The notes below the pieces were generated by a model. It saw nothing but the letters and a program-made list of their open reading frames with translations, was not told the DNA's origin and made no database searches. 64,000 nucleotides of DNA, from the NCBI RefSeq assembly GCF_002000085.1, contig NZ_MUZU01000010.1, positions 167,291-231,290 on the forward strand, in the 5' to 3' direction. Position 1 is the first letter of the stretch. Every line of letters starts with the position of its first letter. Source of the stretch: Pseudocolwellia agarivorans. Lineage in GTDB: Bacteria; Pseudomonadota; Gammaproteobacteria; Enterobacterales; Alteromonadaceae. The translations under genes and the position numbers were made by a program. This document shows positions 1-8,583 of the stretch, in pieces.

Positions 1-195
1 ATTTATAACTCGAAAGCGGTAGGTGAGCCTCCATTTATGTTAGCTATTTCTGTGTGGTCTGCTTTAAAAGATGCCATTGCGAGTGTGGCTGATTACAAGT
101 TAAGCCCTAAGCTAGATACACCTGCAACGCCTGAACGTGTGTTATGGGCGGTAGAGTCAATGAAAGCTCATAACAAAACCGATAAAACGGCATAG
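1..195 (+). CDS. xdhB: Xanthine dehydrogenase molybdopterin-binding subunit, C-terminal end (partial)
   Basis: Frame 1 is open from the first base to the TAG at 193-195 and gives 64 residues. They begin with the stretch SKAVGEPPFMLAIS, which matches the C-terminal part of the large molybdenum-cofactor subunit of xanthine dehydrogenases, where this Gly-Glu-Pro-Pro segment lies near the cofactor. The enzyme oxidises hypoxanthine and xanthine to urate. The rest of the gene, and presumably xdhA, lie to the left of the window. The following xdhC and ureide genes support the assignment. Identity rests on a short fragment plus context. Confidence 0.85.
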   Translation: MYNSKAVGEPPFMLAISVWSALKDAIASVADYKLSPKLDTPATPERVLWAVESMKAHNKTDKTA

Positions 196-242
196 TTGTG
201 TGTTTGTCTAATGATTTTGGTGCAGGTTTAGGAAAGGTAAAT

Positions 243-263
243 ATGTTGATGGGTAAATATTGA
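243..263 (+). promoter_or_regulatory. Possible seven-codon leader ORF coupled to xdhC
   Basis: An AGGAAAGG ribosome-binding-like site is followed by ATG at 243 and a seven-codon frame ending in TGA at 261-263. That stop overlaps the xdhC ATG at 260 as ATGA. The xdhC start has no good Shine-Dalgarno of its own at the right distance, so ribosomes may reach it by translational coupling. This is an inference from spacing only. Confidence 0.3.
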
Positions 264-1126
264 TGAATAAGCAAAATTGGAGTAGTGCAACCTACCAGCT
301 TAACCAGCAAGGTAAAGCCTACGTAATGGTAACCTTAATAGGCATTACCGGCTCTACACCGCGTGATAGCGGCACTAAAATGGTGATCACTCATGATGAG
401 TTTTTCGACACTATAGGTGGTGGTCATCTCGAATTCAAAGCGACAAAATTTGCCCATAAGTTATTAAAAAAAGGCGTGAATGCTCAACATATTGAACACT
501 TTCAATTAGGTAGCCAACTAGGGCAATGCTGTGGTGGTACAGCAACCGTTTTATTCGAATGTTTTGCAGCTACAGGTATTAACATTATGTTATTTGGAGC
601 CGGACATGTAGGCCAAGCACTTATGCCTATATTGTCAGCTTTACCGTGCCAAATTACGTGGGTAGACAGCAGAGCAGAACAATTTCCAGTGAATGCCGAA
701 ACCCTTAATAATACCCGCGTTATTGTGAGCGAAACACCAGAAGACGAAGTAGCAAATATGCCCGCGAATAGTTATTTCATCGTTATGACACATAATCACC
801 AAATGGACTTTGATATCTCTCAAGCCATTTTGAAGCGTGGCGATTTTGCTTACCTTGGTTTAATTGCGTCTGACACTAAATGGCGTCGATTTAAACAAAG
901 ATACAAACACAGAGATATTGATGAAGCGTTAGTTGAACGTATGCATTGTCCAATCGGTTTACCTGACGTTACCGGTAAGTTACCTATGGAAGTTGCCGTA
1001 TCGGTTGCGGGGCAAATTATCAGTTGTTACCAAGCCAACGAGCATCAAAATATAGTTCAAGACAAAGGAAGCCAGCAAGGTGTTCCTTTAAAAACGATTA
1101 AACAATTAGTTAGCGATATAAATTAG
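260..1126 (+). CDS. xdhC: Xanthine dehydrogenase accessory protein XdhC
   Basis: This 288-residue protein belongs to the XdhC/CoxI family, which binds the molybdenum cofactor, helps insert the terminal sulfur and delivers the cofactor to XdhB. The family QCCGG motif is at about residues 89-93 and a Rossmann-type LFGAGHVGQAL segment follows near residue 112. The length is normal for XdhC. It starts 64 bases after xdhB and ends 9 bases before the allantoinase gene, so it is cotranscribed with both. Two adjacent ATG codons (260, 263) could start it; the first overlaps the stop of a seven-codon leader ORF. Confidence 0.93.
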   Translation: MMNKQNWSSATYQLNQQGKAYVMVTLIGITGSTPRDSGTKMVITHDEFFDTIGGGHLEFKATKFAHKLLKKGVNAQHIEHFQLGSQLGQCCGGTATVLFECFAATGINIMLFGAGHVGQALMPILSALPCQITWVDSRAEQFPVNAETLNNTRVIVSETPEDEVANMPANSYFIVMTHNHQMDFDISQAILKRGDFAYLGLIASDTKWRRFKQRYKHRDIDEALVERMHCPIGLPDVTGKLPMEVAVSVAGQIISCYQANEHQNIVQDKGSQQGVPLKTIKQLVSDIN

Positions 1127-1135
1127 GATCAAGTT

Positions 1136-2485
1136 ATGCACTTTGCGTTACAAAGTAAAAAAGTGATTGTTCAGGGGCAAATGAAGCCTGCATGTATTGA
1201 AATTAAAAATGAATTAGTGGTTGCTATTCATAACTATGATCATCCTTTAGATTGCCAAGTGATTGATCACGGTGATCTAGTTATTTTACCGGGATTAGTT
1301 GATTCACATGTGCATATTAACGAACCCGGTCGAACAGAGTGGGAAGGCTTTAACACAGCAACTCAAGCCGCTGCTGCAGGTGGAATAACCGCCTTAGTGG
1401 ATATGCCATTAAACTGCATACCGGTAACAACCACTAAAGCGGCATTTGAAGAAAAGCTAGATGCGGTACACGACAAACTTTGGGTTGATTGTGGCTTTTG
1501 GGGCGGTGTTATTCCCGATAACATTGATCAACTTGATGATTTATTAAATGCTGGTGTATTAGGTGTTAAGTCTTTTTTAATTGATTCAGGTGTTGAAGAG
1601 TTTCCTAACGTACAAGCTAACGACATTCGCAAAGCACTGCCTATTTTAGCTAAACATAATGTGCCTTATCTTATTCATGCAGAGCTAGATTGTGGTTCGC
1701 ATCCAGATCCTATTATCGGCGATAAATACAATAGCTTTTTAGCGTCTCGCCCTAAAAAATGGGAAAACGATGCGGTTGCTTTAATGGTTGATTTAGCAAA
1801 AGAAGCTAAGCAAAACGGCCACGACTGCAAGGTGCATATTGTACATTTGTCGTCTGATGAAGCCCTTGAAAGCATCAGCGAAGCTAAGCAAGCAGGATTA
1901 CGCTTTACGGCTGAAACATGCCCGCATTATTTAACCATAGCGTCTGAAAATATTCCTGATGGCAAAACACTATTCAAATGTTGTCCGCCTATTCGAGAGA
2001 ACACCAACCGTGAATCGTTATGGACAGCCGTAAAAGATGGTCGTATTAGCTTTATTGTGTCGGATCATTCACCTTGTACACCTCAATTAAAGCATATTGA
2101 TACAGGCGATATTGAAAAAGCATGGGGAGGTATTTCAGCCTTACAGTTTGGTTTACCTCTTATATGGACCGAAGCCAAAAACAGAGGCTTTAGTTTAGTG
2201 GACATCGCTCGTTTAATGTCGCATGAAACTGCTAAATTTGCTGGGCTTGATCATTACAAAGGTCAAATTAAAGTTGGTTACCATGCTGACTTTGCCATAT
2301 TTGACGAATCAAAAGTTTTCACTATTACCAATGAGATGATCAAACATAAACATAAAATAACCCCTTACGTAGGTAGAGAAGTTACCGGTGAAATTAAACA
2401 AACTTATGTGCGTGGGCAGCTTGTTTATAGCGACGACAGTTTTGTAAGTACACCTAAAGGGCAGGTACTACTGAAGCAAAAGTAG
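1136..2485 (+). CDS. allB: Allantoinase, amidohydrolase (AllB) type
   Basis: This 449-residue cytoplasmic enzyme of the dihydroorotase/amidohydrolase superfamily should hydrolyse allantoin to allantoate. The metal-binding HVH sits in HVHINEPGR at about residues 59-67. A GVKSF segment near residue 145 carries the likely carboxylated Lys, followed by HAELD, VHIVHLS and a C-terminal SDHSPC with the catalytic Asp near residue 310. Length and motif order match bacterial allantoinases rather than hydantoinases, and allantoicase lies directly downstream. A second protein of the unrelated PuuE allantoinase fold occurs at 54 kb in another cluster. Confidence 0.92.
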   Translation: MHFALQSKKVIVQGQMKPACIEIKNELVVAIHNYDHPLDCQVIDHGDLVILPGLVDSHVHINEPGRTEWEGFNTATQAAAAGGITALVDMPLNCIPVTTTKAAFEEKLDAVHDKLWVDCGFWGGVIPDNIDQLDDLLNAGVLGVKSFLIDSGVEEFPNVQANDIRKALPILAKHNVPYLIHAELDCGSHPDPIIGDKYNSFLASRPKKWENDAVALMVDLAKEAKQNGHDCKVHIVHLSSDEALESISEAKQAGLRFTAETCPHYLTIASENIPDGKTLFKCCPPIRENTNRESLWTAVKDGRISFIVSDHSPCTPQLKHIDTGDIEKAWGGISALQFGLPLIWTEAKNRGFSLVDIARLMSHETAKFAGLDHYKGQIKVGYHADFAIFDESKVFTITNEMIKHKHKITPYVGREVTGEIKQTYVRGQLVYSDDSFVSTPKGQVLLKQK

Positions 2486-2563
2486 ATACGGTTAAAGCAT
2501 TCAATATAAATAGATTTTAAAAAATAGATAAACAACAAATTCAGCCATGAATTGGAGCAAATA

Positions 2564-3691
2564 ATGATCGAGAACACACAACAACAAAATAAACTAACAG
2601 GTGAGAGTGCCGAGTTAGCTTTAAAACTTAAAACACACTATGTAGATTTAGCAAGCGAACGTGTTGGCGGTGAAACATTGTCGTGTAGTGACGATTTTTT
2701 TGCTGAAATGGAAAATCTACTTAAATCAGGTCGTGGCATCTTTATTGATGACAAATATACCGAACGTGGTAAATGGATGGATGGCTGGGAGTCGCGCCGC
2801 AGTTATGGTAGAGACAACGGGCGTGAATTTGACTGGTGTATTATCCGTTTAGGTATTCGTGGTGTTATCAAAGGTTTTGATATTGACACAAACTATTTTA
2901 GAGGTAATGCACCACAAACCGTTTCAGTTGAGGCGTGTGTAAGTGAAGTACAACCTAATGAGGATACCGTTTGGCATACAATTTTAGCTGAAAGTGCGGT
3001 AGAGCCACATAGCCAAAATATCTTTGAATTAACGCAAGCATCGGCTGGTGAGTTACTTGAAAAGTCATGGACTCATGTGCGATTAAATATGTTTCCTGAT
3101 GGTGGCATAGCTCGTTTTCGTGTTTACGGTGAAGCTGATGTGAGCTGGGATGATTTTGTTGCAGGTGAACTTGTTGATTTAGCTTATATTAAAAATGGCG
3201 GTAAAGCCTTACTCGTAAGCGATATGTTTTTTAGCGATAAAAATAATCTGATTATGCCTGGTCGTGGTAAAGACATGGGCGATGGTTGGGAAACTAAACG
3301 TCGTCGCGATCCAGGGCCAGATTGGTCCATTGTAAAATTAGGCCAGTCGGGTACGGTAGAAAAAGTGATTATTGATACCTGCCATTTTAAAGGTAATTTC
3401 CCAGATAGCTTTAAGCTAGAAGGTACTATTACGATGGATGATGACTTTACGCAAAACAATGCGCGTTGGGAAACCATTATTGAGCAAACTAAACTGTACG
3501 CACACCGCGAGCACTTGTTTATCAATGAAATAATTAAACCATCAAATATATATACCCATGTACGTTTAAGTATTTACCCCGATGGCGGTATTTCACGTAT
3601 GCGCGTATTTGGTAAAGGTTCTGAACTTGGAGCGGATCTAAATACTTTAGATGAAGCATTAGGTGGTGAGTTAGGTACAAACCATGAGTAA
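2564..3691 (+). CDS. alc: Allantoicase
   Basis: Allantoicase hydrolyses allantoate to S-ureidoglycolate and urea. The protein shows the family's internal duplication: a first half with FIDDKYTERGKWMDGWESRR and DTNYFRGN, and a second half with GDGWETKRRR and DTCHFKGNFP. Each half is a jelly-roll domain of about 160 residues. I chose the ATG at 2564 because GGAG lies six bases upstream; an in-frame TTG at 2552 has no such site. The gene overlaps the OHCU decarboxylase start by 8 bases, so translation is probably coupled. Confidence 0.94.
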   Translation: MIENTQQQNKLTGESAELALKLKTHYVDLASERVGGETLSCSDDFFAEMENLLKSGRGIFIDDKYTERGKWMDGWESRRSYGRDNGREFDWCIIRLGIRGVIKGFDIDTNYFRGNAPQTVSVEACVSEVQPNEDTVWHTILAESAVEPHSQNIFELTQASAGELLEKSWTHVRLNMFPDGGIARFRVYGEADVSWDDFVAGELVDLAYIKNGGKALLVSDMFFSDKNNLIMPGRGKDMGDGWETKRRRDPGPDWSIVKLGQSGTVEKVIIDTCHFKGNFPDSFKLEGTITMDDDFTQNNARWETIIEQTKLYAHREHLFINEIIKPSNIYTHVRLSIYPDGGISRMRVFGKGSELGADLNTLDEALGGELGTNHE

Positions 3692-4223
3692 TTCTTTAGC
3701 AATTGATACACTAAACGCCTTACCTGAAAATGATGCCCTACATGTGTTTATGCAGTGTTGTACATCGTCAAAATGGGTAGAACGAATGCTGAATTCTTTA
3801 CCTGTTGCAGATAAAGCCCAGCTGGTAAACCTTGCAAACGAACATTGGAAAAACCTAACTGAAAAGGATTATTTAGAAGCCTTTGAAGGTCACCCTAAAA
3901 TTGGTGATGTGAATTCGCTTCGAGCTAAATATGCCAATACCAAAGCCTTAGCCAGTGGTGAACAGAGCGCTGTTGATAATGCGAATGAAACAGTATTAAC
4001 CCAGCTTGCGAAAGGTAATGATGATTATCTGCAAAAATTTGGTTTTATCTTTATTGTTTGTGCAACAGGAAAGTCAGCTGAAGAAATGCTGACGTTATTG
4101 CAACAGCGTTTACCTAATAATAGGCAAACAGAACTGGTAAATGCAGTTGAAGAACAACGTAAAATATTTCAAATACGAATAGACAAAATGTTAGAGCATC
4201 TTGAGGAAAGTAATAATGACTAG
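3684..4223 (+). CDS. uraD: 2-oxo-4-hydroxy-4-carboxy-5-ureidoimidazoline (OHCU) decarboxylase
   Basis: UraD decarboxylates OHCU stereoselectively to S-allantoin, the third step after xanthine oxidation. The hallmark HPKIGD motif, with the catalytic His, is at about residue 70 within FEGHPKIGD, and the all-helical 179-residue length is typical. A C-terminal segment of the type LLQQRLPNNRQTEL matches the conserved L-x-x-R-L-x-N-x-R region. The start overlaps the end of allantoicase and the end overlaps the HIU hydrolase start by 8 bases, so the three genes form a tightly coupled block. In some organisms uraD is fused to the HIU hydrolase or allantoinase; here it is free-standing. Confidence 0.94.
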   Translation: MSNSLAIDTLNALPENDALHVFMQCCTSSKWVERMLNSLPVADKAQLVNLANEHWKNLTEKDYLEAFEGHPKIGDVNSLRAKYANTKALASGEQSAVDNANETVLTQLAKGNDDYLQKFGFIFIVCATGKSAEEMLTLLQQRLPNNRQTELVNAVEEQRKIFQIRIDKMLEHLEESNND

Positions 4224-4596
4224 TACAAATTCAACTCCCGTGAGTCAAGGTGTTAGCCAAATAACCACTCATGTATTAGATACTTCTCGAGGTTTACCTG
4301 CTAAAGGTCTTCCTATTACTTTGTTTCAACAGGATGAAGACTCTGTATGGCATTCATTAGCGAATGGAGTAACTAATGATGATGGGCGTATTGCAGGGCT
4401 ATTAGATCCTGAACTCGTATTGCCTGCGGGTTTATATCGTATGCATTTTGATACTAAAACTTATTTTGATTCTATAGATGAAAAAGGCTTTTATCCGTAT
4501 GTAGACATTGTATTTGAATTAGACGCAAGCGGTGATCATTATCACATTCCATTACTGCTCACAGCGTACGGCTATTCAACTTACCGAGGCAGTTAA
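4216..4596 (+). CDS. uraH: 5-hydroxyisourate hydrolase (transthyretin-like)
   Basis: This 126-residue protein hydrolyses 5-hydroxyisourate, the unstable product of urate oxidation, to OHCU. It has the N-terminal ITTHVLDTSRGLPAKGLP segment with a catalytic His, and it ends in YRGS, the C-terminal signature that separates HIU hydrolases from transthyretin. The ATG at 4216 has GAGGAAAG upstream and is preferred over the in-frame TTG at 4201. The N-terminus starts directly at the domain with no signal peptide, so the enzyme is cytoplasmic. It should receive its substrate from PuuD, encoded at the end of the same operon. Confidence 0.95.
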   Translation: MTSTNSTPVSQGVSQITTHVLDTSRGLPAKGLPITLFQQDEDSVWHSLANGVTNDDGRIAGLLDPELVLPAGLYRMHFDTKTYFDSIDEKGFYPYVDIVFELDASGDHYHIPLLLTAYGYSTYRGS

Positions 4597-4599
4597 TCA

Positions 4600-5139
4600 A
4601 TGACCACCGATGTAATTTTAGTAAAACCTAAACCGTTAACAAAACAAAGCTTTTTGCCTTTTGGTGATGTGATAGAAGTTGATGAGTCAAATCAGCATTT
4701 TACGATAAACGATGGTTTTACAGAGCGTTATCATGATTTAGCTAACATTGATGTAGAAACCAATAACGGCAGAACACTCGTTAATATATTCAGAGCAACA
4801 CCATTAGCTCAGCCTATTACAATCAATATGATGGAAAGGCATCCATTATCAAGCCAAGCTTTTATGCCATTAAGTCAACAACCTTATTTGGTTGTTGTTG
4901 CTCCTGCTGGCGATTTTAATATTGATGAATTACACGTGTTTTTGGCAACAGCTAATCAAGGTGTTAATTATCACAAAGGTACTTGGCATCATTACTGTTT
5001 GGCATTAAACGAAGTGTCAGACTTTTTAGTTGTAGATCGTGGTGGTGTAGGAGATAACTGTGATGTTATTTCACTAGATCCATTAAAAAATGATGCCGTT
5101 AAGCATTCGTTAGTTATTTCTTTAGAAAAGAACAATTAA
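4600..5139 (+). CDS. allA: Ureidoglycolate lyase
   Basis: This 179-residue cupin-like enzyme cleaves S-ureidoglycolate to glyoxylate and urea, completing the ureide branch. Its N-terminal KPLTKQSFLPFGDVIE matches AllA proteins, in which a Pro-Leu-x-x-x-x-Phe-x-Pro-Phe-Gly pattern opens the fold. A His-rich KGTWHHYCLAL segment near residue 127 contributes to the active site. It lies 3 bases after uraH and 9 bases before the guanine deaminase gene. With allantoicase upstream, the route releases both ureide nitrogens as urea; no urease gene is in this window. Confidence 0.92.
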   Translation: MTTDVILVKPKPLTKQSFLPFGDVIEVDESNQHFTINDGFTERYHDLANIDVETNNGRTLVNIFRATPLAQPITINMMERHPLSSQAFMPLSQQPYLVVVAPAGDFNIDELHVFLATANQGVNYHKGTWHHYCLALNEVSDFLVVDRGGVGDNCDVISLDPLKNDAVKHSLVISLEKNN

Positions 5140-5148
5140 GGTAAAACC

Positions 5149-6438
5149 ATGTTAAAAGTTTATCGAGGTGAGTTATTACACTTCTTAGCCGATCCCTCTA
5201 AAGTTAAGTTAGAAGACAGCTACGAATATTTTCCAGACGCCTTACTCATCATTAAAAATGGCTTGGTTGATACCGTAGGACATGCTCATGATTTATTATC
5301 TACATTGCCTTTCGGTACTGAAATTATTCACTATACCGATGGTTTAATGATGCCGGGGTTTATTGATACTCATGTTCATTACCCACAAACAGAAATGATC
5401 GCCTCTTACGGTGAGCAGTTATTAGAGTGGCTTGAAAACTACACCTTTCCCGCTGAACGACAATTTAGTGATGAAGCGCATGGTAAAAAAGTTGCTGAGT
5501 TTTTTCTTTCTCAGATGCTTGATGCAGGAACAACTACTGCTTTAGTTTTTGGCACTGTACACAAAGCTTCTGTTGATGCCTTTTTTAGTATTGCAGAACA
5601 AAAAAACCTTCGTATGATTTGTGGCAAAGTCTTGATGGATCGTAATTGCCCTGATTATTTGTCTGATACCGCAGAGAGTGGTTACACTGATAGTAAAGCT
5701 TTAATTGAAAAATGGCATAACAGAGGTCGGCTTCAATACGCAATAACTCCACGGTTTGCACCTACGTGTTCAACAGAACAATTGAATGAAGCAGGGCGTT
5801 TACTTAACGAATACCCTAGCGTTTATTTACATACACATTTGTCTGAAAATAAAAATGAAATTGAATGGGTAAAGTCATTATTCCCAGACAGTGAAAACTA
5901 CCTAGACGTTTACGATAAAAGTAACTTACTCGGCAGGCGCAGCGTTTTTGCACACGGTGTACATTTACATGACGATGAATGTCAGCGTTTATCTGATACT
6001 GAATCAGCTATCGCATTTTGTCCAAGCTCAAACTTATTTTTAGGTAGTGGTTTATTCAATTTAAAACAAGCTGAAGAATTTAACGTTAACGTGGGGTTAG
6101 GTTCAGACATTGGCGCAGGTACAACTTTTTCTATGTTAAGCACCTTAAACGAAGGTTACAAAACGCAGCAATTACGTGGCGATAAACTTAGCCCGTATAA
6201 ATCGTTTTATCTCGCTACTTTAGGTGGTGCAATCGCATTAGATTTAGAAGGCACCATAGGTAACTTTGTAAAAGGTGCAGAAGCCGACTTTATTGTAATA
6301 GACACAAAAGCTACACCATTAATGGAAAGACGAATGCAGCATTGCAAAACACTAACAGAAGAATTGTTTATTTTAAGTATGTTAGGCGACGAACGTCACG
6401 TAATAGCAACACACATAATGGGTGAACGAGTATGTTAA
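5149..6438 (+). CDS. guaD: Guanine deaminase
   Basis: This 429-residue amidohydrolase deaminates guanine to xanthine, feeding xanthine dehydrogenase. It has the zinc-binding FIDTHVHYPQTEMIASYG segment near residue 73, then LHTHLSEN with a catalytic His/Glu pair, FAHGVHLHDDE and GLGSDIGAGT with the C-terminal metal-ligand Asp. The PQTEMIASYG string is characteristic of GuaD rather than of other deaminases of the family. It lies 9 bases after allA on the same strand. Its place in the operon means both guanine and xanthine can enter the pathway here. Confidence 0.93.
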   Translation: MLKVYRGELLHFLADPSKVKLEDSYEYFPDALLIIKNGLVDTVGHAHDLLSTLPFGTEIIHYTDGLMMPGFIDTHVHYPQTEMIASYGEQLLEWLENYTFPAERQFSDEAHGKKVAEFFLSQMLDAGTTTALVFGTVHKASVDAFFSIAEQKNLRMICGKVLMDRNCPDYLSDTAESGYTDSKALIEKWHNRGRLQYAITPRFAPTCSTEQLNEAGRLLNEYPSVYLHTHLSENKNEIEWVKSLFPDSENYLDVYDKSNLLGRRSVFAHGVHLHDDECQRLSDTESAIAFCPSSNLFLGSGLFNLKQAEEFNVNVGLGSDIGAGTTFSMLSTLNEGYKTQQLRGDKLSPYKSFYLATLGGAIALDLEGTIGNFVKGAEADFIVIDTKATPLMERRMQHCKTLTEELFILSMLGDERHVIATHIMGERVC

Positions 6439-6481
6439 TTTTTACACCACATGTTTTACTCTATTTAAGAGGAAATAGTTA

Positions 6482-7684
6482 ATGGATCCTTATATTACGG
6501 AATGGCTGAATTTAATTATTCGTTTCGCCCATTTAATTACAGGGATAGCGTGGATAGGCGCATCTTTTTATTTTGTATGGTTAGATAATCACTTACAAAA
6601 TCCACCTGAGTGGAAAAAAGAAAAAGGTATCTCTGGCGATTTATGGGCCATTCATGGCGGTGGCTTTTACGAAGTGGCTAAATACAAATTAGCACCAGAA
6701 CAAATGCCAACAACATTACATTGGTTTAAGTGGGAAGCCTACACTACATGGTTAACGGGATTTTTATTACTTTCATTAATGTTTTACGTAGGTGCTGATT
6801 CATACCTTATTGATAAAAATGTGGCGGATATTAACCAAACCCAAGCAATATTATTAGGTTTAGGCTCTATCGTTATAGGCGTAGGTAGTTACGAAATATT
6901 AGTAAGAACCAAACTTAAAGATCATAGCTTAATACTTGGTGCTATTCTTATTGTTTTAGCCACCGCTTTATCTTATGGATTAACGCAAATATTTAGTGCT
7001 AGAGGCGCTTACATGCATATGGGCGCGATTATCGGCACTATTATGGCGGGTAATGTGTTTTTCGGTATTATGCCTTCACAACGTGCTTTGGTTAAAGCGG
7101 TTGAAGAGGGTAGAAAACCTGACGCTAAATATGGGCTAAACGCCAAGTTACGTTCAACACATAATACATACGTTACGCTACCTATATTATTTATTATGAT
7201 CTCTAATCATTACCCTATGACCTACAACCATAGCGCTAATTGGTTAGTACTTATGGCTATTGTGTTAATTACAGCAGCAATAAGACAATACTTTGTATTA
7301 AGACATTTTGGTAAACAAAAACCAATGATTTTTGTGGGCGCTATCGTGGCTGTTATTGCCTTAGCTTACGCGATTGCACCTAAAAAAATGGAATTTACAG
7401 AAGAACAAAAAAGCACTCAAATATCAGATGCGACAATTACTCAAATAATTGAAAAACGTTGTTCTAGCTGTCATTCAGCATCACCGACAGATGATATTTT
7501 TAAAGTAGCACAAGCTGGCGTCAGTTTAGATAACATTACAGCTATAAAACAGTGGTTGCCTCGTATTAAAGCGAGAGTGGTTGACAGTAAAGACATGCCG
7601 TTTATGAATAAAACTCAGATGACAGATGAAGAAAGACAGCAACTTGCTTTATGGATTGAGCAAAGCAAATTAATAACACAGTAG
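6482..7684 (+). CDS. puuD: Membrane-bound urate oxidase/hydroxylase PuuD with C-terminal cytochrome c domain
   Basis: PuuD converts urate to 5-hydroxyisourate in the inner membrane and passes electrons to a c-type haem rather than making hydrogen peroxide. The first ~300 residues contain about eight hydrophobic helices, including the N-terminal IIRFAHLITGIAWIGASFYF with the haem-type His, typical of the urate hydroxylase domain. The last ~80 residues form a small cytochrome c domain with CSSCH at residues 327-331 and a DMPFMN segment giving the likely Met ligand. It is the last gene of the catabolic operon and sits 43 bases after guaD. It replaces the soluble uricase missing from the cluster. 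Confidence 0.92.
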   Translation: MDPYITEWLNLIIRFAHLITGIAWIGASFYFVWLDNHLQNPPEWKKEKGISGDLWAIHGGGFYEVAKYKLAPEQMPTTLHWFKWEAYTTWLTGFLLLSLMFYVGADSYLIDKNVADINQTQAILLGLGSIVIGVGSYEILVRTKLKDHSLILGAILIVLATALSYGLTQIFSARGAYMHMGAIIGTIMAGNVFFGIMPSQRALVKAVEEGRKPDAKYGLNAKLRSTHNTYVTLPILFIMISNHYPMTYNHSANWLVLMAIVLITAAIRQYFVLRHFGKQKPMIFVGAIVAVIALAYAIAPKKMEFTEEQKSTQISDATITQIIEKRCSSCHSASPTDDIFKVAQAGVSLDNITAIKQWLPRIKARVVDSKDMPFMNKTQMTDEERQQLALWIEQSKLITQ

Positions 7685-7694
7685 AAGTTGTAAC

Positions 7695-7734
7695 GCGTTG
7701 GTTTTAATTACATATATTAAATTTAAATCAACGC
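7695..7734 (+). terminator. Imperfect hairpin after puuD
   Basis: GCGTTG at 7695-7700 pairs with CAACGC at 7729-7734, and the TTT-rich and AAT-rich flanks inside extend the stem with mismatches. It sits between puuD and the TetR gene. It may be the end of the purine operon, or an operator for the downstream regulator. There is no good T run after it, so the terminator call is weak. Confidence 0.35.
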
Positions 7735-7827
7735 AATATGTGATATGGAATCGCTTATGTTGTATATTAAGTATTAGACAAAATAGTGAAGAATCTTAAT
7801 ATAAACGTAAAAATAAAGGGGAGTTAA

Positions 7828-8457
7828 GTGACAGATAAAAAAGCAGTTGATGGAAGCATAAGAAAAAAAAATAAAGCCATTATTTTAAATGCCGCTAAAA
7901 ATGAATTTGTTGAACATGGTTTTCAAGGCGCATCTATTAAGCGTATTGCTGAAAGAGCAAATATTCCAAGAGCAAACATACATTACTATTTTGAAGACAA
8001 AACTGATATTTATAGCCAATTACTCGATAGTATTCTTGATATTTGGAACACTCATTACGACACCTTAAATGCTCAAGATGATCCTAAAACCGCGTTAACT
8101 GCTTATATTCGCTCTAAGGTTATGTATTCGAAAGAAGATCCCGATGCATCTAAAATATTTGCCAGCGAAATTATTCATGGCGCTCCGGTTTTAAACAGCT
8201 ATCTTTCAGGTGTGTTCAAAACATGGGTTCAAGAAAAAGTAGAAGTTATTGAGTCGTGGATCACAAGTAAACAAATCGACCCGATAAACCCATATCATCT
8301 ACTGTTTCTTATTTGGGGAGCTACACAGCATTATGCTGATTTTAATGTGCAAGTTGCTGCTGCCATGGATAAAACTGAAATATCATCTCAAGATTTTGAC
8401 GAGGTTGTTGATTCATTAACTGCAATTATTTTAAAAGGCGTTGGTATAAGCGCTTAA
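7828..8457 (+). CDS. TetR-family regulator, RutR-like
   Basis: This 209-residue protein has an N-terminal helix-turn-helix (AAKNEFVEHGFQGASIKRIA... PRANIHYYFEDK, residues ~18-60) and a C-terminal ligand domain resembling E. coli RutR, including the shared pattern LIWGATQHYADF near residue 170. RutR senses uracil/thymine and controls pyrimidine and purine metabolism, so this protein probably controls the adjacent purine operon. It starts at a GTG at 7828 with GGGGAG seven bases upstream; the first ATG lies well inside the DNA-binding domain. I found no RutR-type TTGACCA palindrome nearby, and the operon's own promoter is outside the window. Confidence 0.85.
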   Translation: MTDKKAVDGSIRKKNKAIILNAAKNEFVEHGFQGASIKRIAERANIPRANIHYYFEDKTDIYSQLLDSILDIWNTHYDTLNAQDDPKTALTAYIRSKVMYSKEDPDASKIFASEIIHGAPVLNSYLSGVFKTWVQEKVEVIESWITSKQIDPINPYHLLFLIWGATQHYADFNVQVAAAMDKTEISSQDFDEVVDSLTAIILKGVGISA

Positions 8458-8583
8458 TATACCTTTGATACACCAGATGTTTTTGCTAAAATTTGTTTTT
8501 AAATATAATGTTAGCGCGAGAAAATACGTTAGTGCATATTAATAGCGCTAAACACATCGGTAAATATTAGGTAAATTATAAAA

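Noticed and set aside
3184..3525. 113-codon open frame on the minus strand inside allantoicase
   Set aside because: It is entirely antisense to a well-supported gene, with no ribosome site and no recognisable protein pattern.
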